The notes beneath the pieces are model-generated. The model was not told where the DNA came from. It ran no database searches and saw nothing but the letters and a program-made list of their open reading frames with translations. From Egibacter rhizosphaerae (lineage in GTDB: Bacteria > Actinomycetota > Nitriliruptoria > Euzebyales > Egibacteraceae): a DNA stretch of 64,000 nt. The translations under genes were made by a program, and so were the position numbers. Where the stretch lies: positions 3,410,001 through 3,474,000 of the forward strand of contig NZ_CP036402.1 in NCBI RefSeq assembly GCF_004322855.1. Reading direction: 5' to 3'. Positions 50,056 through 58,305 of the stretch are shown here, piece by piece. The first letter of the stretch is position 1; each line of letters opens with the position of its first letter.

Positions 50056-50208
50056 GGTCGACAGTGTCGAGGAAAGCGATCCCGATGTCCGGCATCCGGA
50101 CGATGCCCGGCGCCGGGGCTGCTTCGTCGGGGGCCGATGCCCGGCACGGGGGGCTGCGCCGTCGGGCGGCGCGGCCGGTCGGTGTCGCGACGCGATAACC
50201 TCGCCGCG

Positions 50209-51120
50209 ATGAGCCACTACGTCCTGAGTCACCTGCGCGCGCTCGAGGCCGAGGCGGTGCACATCATGCGCGAGGTGGCCGCCCAGCGCGAGCGGCCCGT
50301 GCTGCTGTTCAGCGGCGGCAAGGACTCGCTGGTGCTCCTGCGGCTGGCGGAGAAGGCGTTCCGCCCCGGGGGGTTCCCGTTCCCCGTCATGCACGTGGAC
50401 ACCGGGCACAACTTCCCCGAGACCATCGCGTTCCGCGACCACGTGATGGACGCGTTGGGGGAGCGGCTGGTGGTCGCCCACGTGCAGGACTCGCTCGACG
50501 CGGGCCGGGTGGTCGAGGAGACGGGCCCGCGCGCGAGCCGCAACCGGCTGCAGACGGTGACGCTGCTCGACGCGATCGCCGAACACGGCTTCGACGCCGC
50601 GTTCGGGGGTGCGCGCCGCGACGAGGAGCGCAGCCGCGCGAAGGAGCGGGTGGTCAGCCACCGCGACGAGTTCGGCCAGTGGGACCCGCGCCAGCAGCGG
50701 CCGGAACTGTGGAGCCTCTACAACGCGCGGGTCGGCCGCGGCGAGCACGTGCGGGTGTTCCCCCTGTCGAACTGGACCGAGCTCGACGTGTGGCAGTACC
50801 TGGCGGCCGAGGCGATGCCGGTGCCCAGCCTGTACTTCGCCCACGAGCGCGAGGTGTTCCGACGCGACGGGATGCTGTACGCCGTCGGCGAGCACATGCG
50901 GCCCTCCCTCGAGGGCGAGGAGCCGTTCCGTGCGAAGGTGCGGTTCCGCACGATCGGGGACATGAGCTGCACGGGGGCGATCGAGTCGAGTGCGCAGACC
51001 ATCGCCGACGTGATCGCCGAGACCGCGGCCACGCGGGTGACCGAGCGCGGGGCGACCCGCGCCGACGACCGGGTGAGCGAGGCCGCGATGGAGGACCGCA
51101 AGCGGGAGGGCTACTTCTAG
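50209..51120 (+). CDS. cysD: Sulfate adenylyltransferase subunit 2
   Basis: This 303-residue subunit forms APS from ATP and sulfate. The PP-loop S-G-G-K-D-S is at residues 35-40 ('LLFSGGKDSLVLLRLAEKAF' in part). Other CysD landmarks are 'VDTGHNFPET', 'GGARRDEERSRAKER' and 'FPLSNWTELDVWQYL'. Length is usual for the family. ATG 50209 is used. The next gene starts directly after its TAG, so the CysD-CysN complex is co-translated. No sulfate permease, APS reductase or APS kinase gene is nearby. Confidence 0.97.
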   Translation: MSHYVLSHLRALEAEAVHIMREVAAQRERPVLLFSGGKDSLVLLRLAEKAFRPGGFPFPVMHVDTGHNFPETIAFRDHVMDALGERLVVAHVQDSLDAGRVVEETGPRASRNRLQTVTLLDAIAEHGFDAAFGGARRDEERSRAKERVVSHRDEFGQWDPRQQRPELWSLYNARVGRGEHVRVFPLSNWTELDVWQYLAAEAMPVPSLYFAHEREVFRRDGMLYAVGEHMRPSLEGEEPFRAKVRFRTIGDMSCTGAIESSAQTIADVIAETAATRVTERGATRADDRVSEAAMEDRKREGYF

Positions 51121-52410
51121 ATGGGCGATCCCGTGACCGCGCTGCCCGACGACGTCTCGCGCACGGGCATGGACCTGCTGCGGTTCACGACCGCCGGCAG
51201 CGTCGACGACGGCAAGTCGACGCTGATCGGGCGACTGCTGTACGACTCGAAGCAGGTGTTCGCCGACCAGCTCGAGCAGGTGGAGGCCGCGAGCGCGGCG
51301 CTCGGCGACGACGGCGTGAACCTCGCGCTGCTCACCGACGGGCTGCGCGCCGAACGCGAGCAGGGCATCACCATCGACGTCGCGTACCGCTACTTCGCGA
51401 CGCCGCGGCGGAAGTTCATCATCGCCGACACGCCCGGCCACGAGCAGTACACGCGCAACATGGTGACCGGCGCGTCGACGTCGAACCTCGCGGTCGTGCT
51501 CGTCGACGCCCAGCAGGGGATGACGCAGCAGTCGCGGCGGCACGCGTCGATCGCGAGCCTGCTCGGCATCCCCCACGTCGTGGTCGCGGTGAACAAGATG
51601 GACCTCGTCGGCTACCGCGAGGACGCCTTCGAGCGGATCGTCCACGACTTCACCGCGTTCGCCGCGAAGCTCGAGACCACCGACGTCACCTTCATCCCCA
51701 TCTCGGCCCTGCACGGCGACAACGTCGTCACTCGCAGCGACGCGATGCCCTGGTACCAGGGGCCGTCCCTGCTCTACCACCTCGAGACCGTGCACATCGC
51801 CAGCGATCGCAACCTGGTCGACACGCGCTTCCCCGTGCAGCGGGTCACACGGCGTCGCAACCCCGAGTACCGCGGCTATGCGGGGACGATGGCCGCGGGG
51901 ATCCTGCGTCCGGGGGAGGACGTGGTCGTGCTGCCGAGCGGCTTCGAGAGCACGGTCGAGGCGATCGACACCCTGGAGGGCGAGGTGGACGAGGCGTTCC
52001 CACCAATGGCGGTGACGGTGCGGCTCGCCGACGATCTCGACGTCGGCCGGGGCGACATGCTCGCCCGCCCCCGCAACCGACCCGAGGTGACCCAGGAGCT
52101 CGACGCGATGGTGTGCTGGATGAGCGACCGTCCGCTCGCGGCCCGCGGCATGTACGCGTTGAAGCACACGACCCGGGATGCGCGGGCCATGATCACCGAC
52201 GTCGTCTACCGCCTCGACGTCGACACGCTGCACCGCGACCCGGAGGCCGACCGGCTCGCCGCCAACGATCTCGGCCGGGTCCGGCTGCGCACCACCACGC
52301 CGCTGTGCGTCGACCCCTACGACCGCAACCGCTCCACGGGCAGCTTCGTGCTCGTCGACGAACAGACCGACTCGACCGTCGGCGCGGGTATGATCCTCGA
52401 CCGTGGCTGA
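51121..52410 (+). CDS. cysN: Sulfate adenylyltransferase subunit 1 (GTPase), no APS-kinase domain
   Basis: This 429-residue translation-factor-like GTPase drives the CysD reaction. It has G1 'GSVDDGKST', G3 'DTPGHEQYTRNM', G4 'NKMD' and two beta-barrel domains after it. It ends at the normal CysN length, so it is not a CysNC fusion. ATG 51121 starts immediately after the cysD stop codon. The PspC gene overlaps its end by 8 bp. Confidence 0.97.
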   Translation: MGDPVTALPDDVSRTGMDLLRFTTAGSVDDGKSTLIGRLLYDSKQVFADQLEQVEAASAALGDDGVNLALLTDGLRAEREQGITIDVAYRYFATPRRKFIIADTPGHEQYTRNMVTGASTSNLAVVLVDAQQGMTQQSRRHASIASLLGIPHVVVAVNKMDLVGYREDAFERIVHDFTAFAAKLETTDVTFIPISALHGDNVVTRSDAMPWYQGPSLLYHLETVHIASDRNLVDTRFPVQRVTRRRNPEYRGYAGTMAAGILRPGEDVVVLPSGFESTVEAIDTLEGEVDEAFPPMAVTVRLADDLDVGRGDMLARPRNRPEVTQELDAMVCWMSDRPLAARGMYALKHTTRDARAMITDVVYRLDVDTLHRDPEADRLAANDLGRVRLRTTTPLCVDPYDRNRSTGSFVLVDEQTDSTVGAGMILDRG

Positions 52411-52735
52411 TCGAGCAGGGGGCACCGGCGGTACCGAGCGGCGGCTCGAGCGCCGCCCGGACGAGCGGCTGATCGGCGGCGTCGCCGCGGGGCTTGCGCG
52501 CGCCTTCGGGCTGGAGCCGATCGTCGCACGGCTCGTGTTCCTCGCGACGCTCCTGCTCGGCGGCGGGGGCTTGCTCGCCTACGTCATCCTGTGGGTCGTG
52601 CTGCCCACGCCCGACAAGCGCGCGGCCTCCCCCGGTGACGTGGCGAGAGCCAACGTCGAGGAGGTCGTGGGGGAGGGCCGGCGCGTGTTCGAGGGTGTCC
52701 GGGATGCGCTGCGCAGCCCTCGAGATGGCGAGTGA
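52403..52735 (+). CDS. PspC-domain membrane protein
   Basis: This 110-residue protein has the PspC motif 'RLIGGVAAGLARAFGLEPIV' (in part) and one or two hydrophobic helices ('LVFLATLLLGGGGLLAYVIL' in part), then a charged C-terminal tail. Actinobacterial PspC proteins join cell-envelope stress responses, but isolated domains like this have no defined role. GTG 52403 overlaps cysN by 8 bp, so expression is tied to sulfate activation, perhaps only by read-through. Confidence 0.88.
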   Translation: MADRAGGTGGTERRLERRPDERLIGGVAAGLARAFGLEPIVARLVFLATLLLGGGGLLAYVILWVVLPTPDKRAASPGDVARANVEEVVGEGRRVFEGVRDALRSPRDGE

Positions 52736-52798
52736 CCCGGGCGCGTGACGCCGATCGGACGACCGGACCGCACGGCGCGTCGTCGACAAGGAAGCCGG

Positions 52799-53053
52799 AT
52801 GTGGCCGTTCACGGGCGAGCCGACGCTGGCCTCGGTGGCCCTGTTCTTCGTGGTCGTGATGGCGGCCTCCTTCGTGGTGCGCGGCGTGCTCGACAACGTG
52901 GGACGCCTGCGGCACGCCGTGCGGGCGGGCGCGCCGGTGCGTCTCTGGATCGCTGGTCTCGTCGTGCAGCTGGTGCTGCCGGTCGCGGGCACGGTCCTCT
53001 ACCTCGGCATGCGCCCGCCCGACGACGAGCCGTCGGCCCGGCGGAGGCGCTGA
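52799..53053 (+). CDS. Small two-helix membrane protein, unknown function
   Basis: This is an 84-residue protein with two hydrophobic segments (about 11-28 and 46-65) separated by a basic loop 'RLRHAVRAGAPVRLW', and an Arg-rich C-terminus. Start ATG 52799 is supported by AAGGAAG five bases upstream, better than the GTG-type start at 52745. No family is recognised. It sits between the PspC gene and the convergent DUF418 gene, 10 bp from the latter's stop. Confidence 0.62.
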   Translation: MWPFTGEPTLASVALFFVVVMAASFVVRGVLDNVGRLRHAVRAGAPVRLWIAGLVVQLVLPVAGTVLYLGMRPPDDEPSARRRR

Positions 53054-53063
53054 CGCCGTCGGG

Positions 53064-54242
53064 TCACCTGGCGGCCGTGGCACGCGCGTAGGTGAGACGA
53101 CGCCACACCCCCTCGAGCGGGCCGTGGGCGTGGCGGCGCAACCACCAGCGCGACCCCGCGACCTGGACGGCCAGGACCGCGAACACCAGCGGATAGACCT
53201 GCCAGACCGGGACCTGGCCGAACCCGCCGCTCCAGTACACGACGTTGGCGACCAGGACACTCTGCAGGACGTAAGCCGTGAGCGCCGCGCGTCCCAGCGG
53301 GCACAGCACGCGGGCCAGTCGCCCGTCGGGTCGGCGCCGCAGCCAGCACAGCAGCCCCACCGCGTAGGTCCCGCCGAGAAGCACTCCCCCCGCGTCGCGA
53401 GCGATCATGCCGGCGAACGTGTCGGAGCCCGCCCCGACGGCGTACATCGATGCGGCGAGCCCCACGACCAGCGCCGCGGCGATCCCGACTGCCCCGGCCC
53501 ACGGCGGAACGGACGGCCACGGGCGCGCCGGGACCCCCCAACGCGCGAGCGCGAGTCCCAGCAGCATGAGCCCGAGCAGGTGCGGACCATCGGCCGCGTG
53601 GCCGAAGGCGGTGATCGCGAACTCGTCGATCCGTTGGGCGGTCATGGCCCCGAACGAGCCGCTCGTGAACGAGGCATCCGCCTCGGCGGCGAGCTGCCGT
53701 GCGGCCTCGGTCCTCCCGGCGCCTGTCCCGCCGTCGGTGAACGCCCATCGCACCGCGGGTGCGACCACGAGGGCGACCACCCCCACGCCCGCGACGAGTC
53801 GCGGCGAGCGGCCGACGAACCCCACCACCACGATGCCGAGCACCCCGTAGGCGGCCAGGATGTCGCCGCTCCACAGCAGCACGGCGTGGGCGAGGCCGAT
53901 GCCGAACAGAACGAGCAGGCGGCGGGCCAGCACCTCGCCCGGATCGATCCCGCGGGCGCGCAGCCGTGTGGCGACGAGACTGAGCCCGACCCCGAAGAGC
54001 ACCGCGAACAGCGGGAGGAACTTGTGCTCCGCCACCACGCGGACCACCGCCACCAGGGCCCGGTCGGCCTCGCCCCCCGGCAGGGGTTCGCCCGCCAGAA
54101 GGAGCCGATTCACGGGGGCGGTCATGTAGACGACGTTGACCAGCAGCATGCCCGCGACCGCGAGCCCGCGGAGCGCGTCGAGGCTCGACACCCGTTCGGT
54201 GATATCCAGGGGCGTCGGGGCGTCAGGTGGGCGCGCGGCCAC
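53064..54242 (-). CDS. DUF418-family integral membrane protein
   Basis: This 392-residue protein has about ten helices, opening with 'ERVSSLDALRGLAVAGMLLV' (in part), the family-typical 'R..LD.LRG.A..G.L..N' signature also seen in acyltransferase-3/heparan-N-acetyltransferase relatives, and a conserved C-terminal 'PLGRAALTAYVLQSVLVANV' (in part). DUF418 proteins have no known function. The start overlaps nothing; it lies 16 bp after the rtcB stop on the same strand, so the two may be co-transcribed. Confidence 0.88.
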   Translation of the reverse strand: MAARPPDAPTPLDITERVSSLDALRGLAVAGMLLVNVVYMTAPVNRLLLAGEPLPGGEADRALVAVVRVVAEHKFLPLFAVLFGVGLSLVATRLRARGIDPGEVLARRLLVLFGIGLAHAVLLWSGDILAAYGVLGIVVVGFVGRSPRLVAGVGVVALVVAPAVRWAFTDGGTGAGRTEAARQLAAEADASFTSGSFGAMTAQRIDEFAITAFGHAADGPHLLGLMLLGLALARWGVPARPWPSVPPWAGAVGIAAALVVGLAASMYAVGAGSDTFAGMIARDAGGVLLGGTYAVGLLCWLRRRPDGRLARVLCPLGRAALTAYVLQSVLVANVVYWSGGFGQVPVWQVYPLVFAVLAVQVAGSRWWLRRHAHGPLEGVWRRLTYARATAAR

Positions 54243-54258
54243 GGGGCTCGCCCGGCGC

Positions 54259-55674
54259 CTAGCCCTTGACCACGCCGAGGGGGCGCAGCCTGGCGACCCG
54301 CCGCGAGAGCCCCACCTGTTCGCAGACCCGCACGACCTCGTCCACGTCCTTGTACGCGTCGGGGGCCTCCTCGGCCAGGCCGGCGGCGCTCTTGGCCCTG
54401 ACCTCGAGACCCTGTCCGGTCAGCTGATCGCGCAGCGTGTTGCCGTGGATGCGCTTGCGGGCCTGCGCGCGGCTGCGCTGACGCCCCGCGCCGTGGCAGG
54501 TCGAGGCGAACGCACGGCCGGTGTCGCCCGCGAGCACCCACGAACTCGTCCCCATCGAGCCGGGCACGATCACCGGTTGCCCGTGCGGGCGCAGGTCGTC
54601 CGGCAACTGCGGGCTGTCGGCCGGCAGGGCGAGGGTCGCGCCCTTGCGGTGCACGCACAGCTCGCGGTCGCGCCCGTCCACCGTGTGCCGCTCACGGGCC
54701 GCCATGTTGTGGTTGACGTCGTACACGAGCCGGACGTCGCGGGTCCCCAGCACGTCCTCGAACGCGTCGCGGATCGCCTCGCCGATCAACTGGCGGTTCG
54801 CGCGCGCGAAGTTCGCCGCGGCGGCCATCCCGGCGAGGTAGTCGCGGCCCTCCGGACTGTCGACCGGGGCGCACGCGAGCTGGGGGTCGGGGACCGTGAT
54901 ACCCGCGCGATCCATGGCCGGCTGCAGCTGCTTGATCGCGTCGCTGCAGACCTGGTGGCCGAGGCCGCGGGAGCCGCAGTGCACCGTGGCCACCACCTGG
55001 TCCTCCCCCAGGCCGAACGCCGCGGCCCGCTCGGGGTCGATCACCTCGTCGACGACCTGCACCTCGAGGAAGTGGTTGCCGCCGCCGAGGCTGCCGAGCT
55101 GCGACTGGCCTCGTTCGAGCGCGCGCTTGCCGACGACGTCGGCTCGCGCTCCCTCCAGGCGCCCGCCGTCCTCGATGCGGGCCAGATCGGCCTCGGTGCC
55201 GTGGCCCTCGGCCACCGTCAGCTCCGCGCCCTCGACGAGCAGGCGCTTCAGGTCGCGCCGCTGCAGCTTCCACAGACCGCCCGGTCCCGTGCCGTGGGGC
55301 ACCAGGGCGGCCAGGGCGTCGAGCAGCCGTCCGAGCTGGTCCCCGTGCAGCTCGCCCAGAGCCACCGGTGCGGCCATCAGGCGGACGCCGCACGAGATGT
55401 CGAACCCCACCCCGCCCGGCGAAACGACCCCGCCCTCGGTGATGTCGGTCGCGGCGACCCCCCCGATGGGGAAGCCGTAACCGACGTGCGCGTCCGGCAT
55501 CGCGTACGACGCCTCGACGATCCCCGGCAACGTCGCCACCGCGCGGACTTGGTCGAAGACGTCGCCGGGCTCGTCGCCGAGCAGCTCGCGGCTGGCGAAC
55601 ACGATGCCGGATACGTGCATGCCCTCGGAGGCGGGCAGCTCGACGATGGGCTCGGTGGCGGCTGGCTGGGGCAT
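54259..55674 (-). CDS. rtcB: RNA-splicing/repair ligase
   Basis: This 471-residue RtcB joins 2',3'-cyclic phosphate or 3'-phosphate RNA ends to 5'-OH ends, using GTP and Mn2+. Motifs seen are the metal-binding D and C in 'VGFDISCGVRL', 'SLGGGNHFLEVQ', 'ATVHCGSRGLGHQ', 'CVHRKGATLALP' near the guanylylated-His region, 'IVPGSMGTSSWVL' and 'STCHGAGRQRSRAQARKRI' (in part). ATG 55674 is used with GAGGAGG eight bases upstream. Archease, its activating partner, is encoded divergently 244 bp away across a repeat-rich spacer. A role in RNA repair after stress or toxin damage is inferred from family knowledge. Confidence 0.96.
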   Translation of the reverse strand: MPQPAATEPIVELPASEGMHVSGIVFASRELLGDEPGDVFDQVRAVATLPGIVEASYAMPDAHVGYGFPIGGVAATDITEGGVVSPGGVGFDISCGVRLMAAPVALGELHGDQLGRLLDALAALVPHGTGPGGLWKLQRRDLKRLLVEGAELTVAEGHGTEADLARIEDGGRLEGARADVVGKRALERGQSQLGSLGGGNHFLEVQVVDEVIDPERAAAFGLGEDQVVATVHCGSRGLGHQVCSDAIKQLQPAMDRAGITVPDPQLACAPVDSPEGRDYLAGMAAAANFARANRQLIGEAIRDAFEDVLGTRDVRLVYDVNHNMAARERHTVDGRDRELCVHRKGATLALPADSPQLPDDLRPHGQPVIVPGSMGTSSWVLAGDTGRAFASTCHGAGRQRSRAQARKRIHGNTLRDQLTGQGLEVRAKSAAGLAEEAPDAYKDVDEVVRVCEQVGLSRRVARLRPLGVVKG

Positions 55675-55742
55675 CGCGGCCTCCTCCTCATCGTGCACTC
55701 GGCACCGGCTGCCTGCCGGCTCGGTGGCGTGACTTCGGCGGG

Positions 55743-55855
55743 TCGCGTCGGCCGGTGCGGCGGTCGACTGTTCGCGTCGGCCGGTGCGGCGGGCGACTTC
55801 GGCGCCCGCGTCGGCGTGTGCGGCGGTTGACTGTTCGCGTCGGCGGTGCGGCGGC
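55743..55855. repeat. GC-rich tandem repeat, unit about 29 bp, 4 imperfect copies
   Basis: Copies of a unit like TCGCGTCGGCCGGTGCGGCG followed by GTCGACTGT run from 55743, with indels in copies two and three. They lie in the 244-bp spacer between divergent rtcB and archease genes, where the promoters should be. Confidence 0.78.
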
Positions 55856-55918
55856 CGCGTCGGCGTTCATACCGGCAGGAGGCGTACCCGCCCGCGCATG
55901 CGGTGAGGCTTGCTCCCG

Positions 55919-56392
55919 ATGGTCGACGATAGCGGCATGGCGAGGGTGACCGGGCGGGACGGCGCCAGTGCCTGGACCGAGCCCTACGGCTCGGACCTTC
56001 GACTGCACGTGCGCGGACCTGACCTCGCCTCCTGCGCCGACGCGGTCGTCCGCGCAGTCGCGGAGCACGTTGCGGATCGGCAAGCGGCCGGGGCAGCGGA
56101 GCGTCGGCCGTTCCGACTCGTGGGGGCGGACCCGCCGGCTCTGCTCGTCGAGCTCGTCGACGAGGTCATCGCGCGGCTCGACGTCGACGGCGAGCTCGCT
56201 TGCGCCGTCGAGGCAGCGGACGGGTCGGCGGGAGCCGGTGCCCGAGACGTCGAGCTGGCGGGCACGTTCGTCGTGGTACCGCTCCACGGCCTGTCGTTGC
56301 GGGGCGCCCCGCCCAAGGCCGCGACCTGGCATGGCACGGCGCTGGAGCCTGATCGGCATGGATGGCGCGGGCAGGTGCTGCTCGACCTGTAG
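55919..56392 (+). CDS. Archease-like protein
   Basis: This 157-residue protein matches archease in its C-terminal half: 'PPALLVELVDEVIARLDVDG' (in part), then 'APPKAATWHGTALEPDRHGW' (in part) and 'GQVLLDL', corresponding to the 'KAVTYH...W.a.v..D' ending. The N-terminal 'EH.AD.gi..' motif is changed to 'EPYGSDLRLHVRG'. Archease activates RtcB by helping GTP-dependent guanylylation. Its position divergent from rtcB supports the call. Start choice is open: ATG 55919 or ATG 55937. Confidence 0.85.
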   Translation: MVDDSGMARVTGRDGASAWTEPYGSDLRLHVRGPDLASCADAVVRAVAEHVADRQAAGAAERRPFRLVGADPPALLVELVDEVIARLDVDGELACAVEAADGSAGAGARDVELAGTFVVVPLHGLSLRGAPPKAATWHGTALEPDRHGWRGQVLLDL

Positions 56393-56670
56393 CGACGGTC
56401 GGGACGGCGGTGTGGACGGTTCAGCACTCATGTGGGTGTTCAGTGTCCGCGGTGCGCACTGCTCGTCGACCGTTGTGGCCGGTGTGGACGGATCCGCCGG
56501 ATGGAGGCGCCAGTTGTGTCCACACTCGGGCGAAAGAGGCGTGCGTTCGATGCACGATTGCCACGCTGTGGTCGTTTGCGCGACCAGCGGGAACCGGTCG
56601 TGTCCGCACCGTGGGATCGAGTGTGCGTGGGACGGGCGACTTGCTCTGTGGCCGGGCTCGGCGCCCGCCG
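56393..56670. other. Spacer without a recognised gene
   Basis: Between archease and the HD hydrolase there are 476 bp. This left part has lower coding potential and no family signals; the right part is the 15-bp repeat array at 56671-56807. No hairpin or promoter stands out. Confidence 0.5.
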
Positions 56671-56807
56671 GGGTCGCCAGCCGCCGGGTCGCCAGCCGCG
56701 GGGTCGCCAGCCGCCGGGGTTGCCACCCGCCGGGTCGCCACCCGCGGGGTCGCCACCCGCGGGGTTGCCACCGGCCGGGCTCGCCAGCCGCCGGGTCCCC
56801 ACCCGCG
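56671..56807. repeat. 15-bp tandem repeat, nine copies
   Basis: Nine head-to-tail copies of a GGGTCGCCAGCCGCC-like unit (variants GGGTCGCCACCCGCG and GGGTTGCCACCGGCC; two copies are 16 bp). The array lies 61 bp before the HD-hydrolase start. Its 15-base period keeps all frames open, which creates false open frames on both strands. Confidence 0.85.
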
Positions 56808-56868
56808 GAGCCGGGAGCGTCAGCGCCTACACTGCCCGGCCAATGCTGAGCCCGATACAGGGGACCCG

Positions 56869-58305
56869 ATGACGCGTGCGCTCGACCTCGGCTACGAGCC
56901 CGACGATCTCGCTCGCCACCCCGCCTACGACGACCCCGACGACTATCGCCAGCCGTTCGCCCGCGACTACGACCGGCTGGTGCACACCACCGCGTTCCGC
57001 AAGCTGCAGGGCAAGACCCAGGTCGTCGCCCCGGGGGAGGCCGAGTTCCTGCGCACTCGCCTCACCCACACGATCGAGGTGGCCCAACTGGCCCGCCGGC
57101 TCGCCGAACGACTCGGCGCCCATCCCGACTGCTGCGAGGCGGCGGCGATCCTGCACGACTTCGGACATCCCCCCTTCGGGCACATCGGCGAGGAAGCGCT
57201 CAGCGAGGCGGTCGACGAGACCGCGCGGGCGTGGGGACTCGAGCCGGACCACGTCGGCGGCTACGAGGGCAACGCCCAGAACTTTCGCCTCGTCACCCGG
57301 GTGCTGTCCGGCAGCGGTGCGTTCCCCGGGATCAACCTCACGCGCGGCACGCTGGACGCGAGCATCAAGTATCCGTGGTACCGCGACGAGTTCGAGCGCG
57401 CGAAGTGGTGCTTCTACCCGACGGAGGCGGCCGAGGCCGACCGCGTGCGTTCGCCGGTGCCGCCGGAGCGACGGTACGCGAAGAGCTTCGAGGCCCAGGT
57501 CATGGACTGGGCCGACGACGTCGCCTACGCCGTCCACGACATCGAGGACTGGTACGTCGCCGGACTCGTCCCGCTCGAGATGCTCACCCAGTCGGCGGTG
57601 GCGCGCGAACGCTTCGCCGAGCAGCTGACCCAGCGGTTGGCCCGCCGCGGCAAGCTCGCGGACGGGAAACCGGACGAGGCGGCGTCCCCCTCCGCCCCGG
57701 TCGAGGAGGGAGCCGGCGAGGACCCGGAGGGCCGGCCGACCGCGGACGAGCTCGACCGCACCGTCCACGGTCTGTTCGGGGAGGGCGGCGGGCCGTTCGC
57801 GGCGTTCGCGACGCTCGCGGGGGAGTTCGACGGCTCGGCGGCGGGCCAGCACGCGCTGCGGGTCATGCGCAAACGGCTGTTCGAGCTGTTCACCCGCGGC
57901 GTCGCGCCCGCCGATCCCACCGCCCCGCCGCGGCGCCACCGGAACGACCTGCAGATCCCCCGTGAGCTGCGCCTGCGCAACGATGTGCTGCGCGAGATGA
58001 CGTGGATCTACGTGATCGATCATCCACGCACCGCCACCTACCAGCGGGGTCAGCGGCGCATCGTGGCCGAGCTGTTCCGGATCTACGCCGAGGCGGCCTG
58101 CGGTCCGCGGCGCGAGTTGGGGATGTTCCCGCGCGACCTCCAACGGTCGGTGCGGGAGGCGCTCGATCGTGGCGACACGCAGGGCGACGTCGAGGTGCTG
58201 CGCACGATCGCCGACCACGTCGGTGCAATGACCGACGCCCAGGCAGCGCGGCTGCACCGCCGGCTCACGGGTCAGGTCGATGCGGCGTTCTTCGACTTCG
58301 AGTGA
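56869..58305 (+). CDS. dgt: dGTP triphosphohydrolase-like HD-domain protein
   Basis: This 478-residue HD-superfamily enzyme begins 'YDRLVHTTAFRKLQGKTQVV' (in part), the classic Dgt start. It has the metal ligands H of 'LTHTIEVAQLARRL', H-D in 'AAILHDFGHPPFGH' and a late Asp in 'QVMDWADDVAYAVHD'. It hydrolyses dNTPs to deoxynucleosides and triphosphate, regulating pools or acting in phage defence. A Pro/Asp/Glu-rich insertion (about residues 265-300) lies before a C-terminal helical domain. ATG 56869 is used; sequence upstream in frame is the 15-bp repeat array. It is convergent with the MFS gene. Confidence 0.93.
   Translation: MTRALDLGYEPDDLARHPAYDDPDDYRQPFARDYDRLVHTTAFRKLQGKTQVVAPGEAEFLRTRLTHTIEVAQLARRLAERLGAHPDCCEAAAILHDFGHPPFGHIGEEALSEAVDETARAWGLEPDHVGGYEGNAQNFRLVTRVLSGSGAFPGINLTRGTLDASIKYPWYRDEFERAKWCFYPTEAAEADRVRSPVPPERRYAKSFEAQVMDWADDVAYAVHDIEDWYVAGLVPLEMLTQSAVARERFAEQLTQRLARRGKLADGKPDEAASPSAPVEEGAGEDPEGRPTADELDRTVHGLFGEGGGPFAAFATLAGEFDGSAAGQHALRVMRKRLFELFTRGVAPADPTAPPRRHRNDLQIPRELRLRNDVLREMTWIYVIDHPRTATYQRGQRRIVAELFRIYAEAACGPRRELGMFPRDLQRSVREALDRGDTQGDVEVLRTIADHVGAMTDAQAARLHRRLTGQVDAAFFDFE

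Noticed and set aside
48766-52425. A 1219-codon minus-strand frame over cysDN
   Set aside because: Only the ERCC4-type segment has coding character. The portion opposite cysD and cysN is a shadow.
56671-56807. CRISPR array
   Set aside because: Units of 15 bp are directly abutting with no unique spacers; no cas genes are present.
56362-56868. N-terminal extension of the dGTPase-like protein through the repeat array
   Set aside because: The extension encodes only low-complexity sequence made by the 15-bp repeat. The family start matches ATG 56869.
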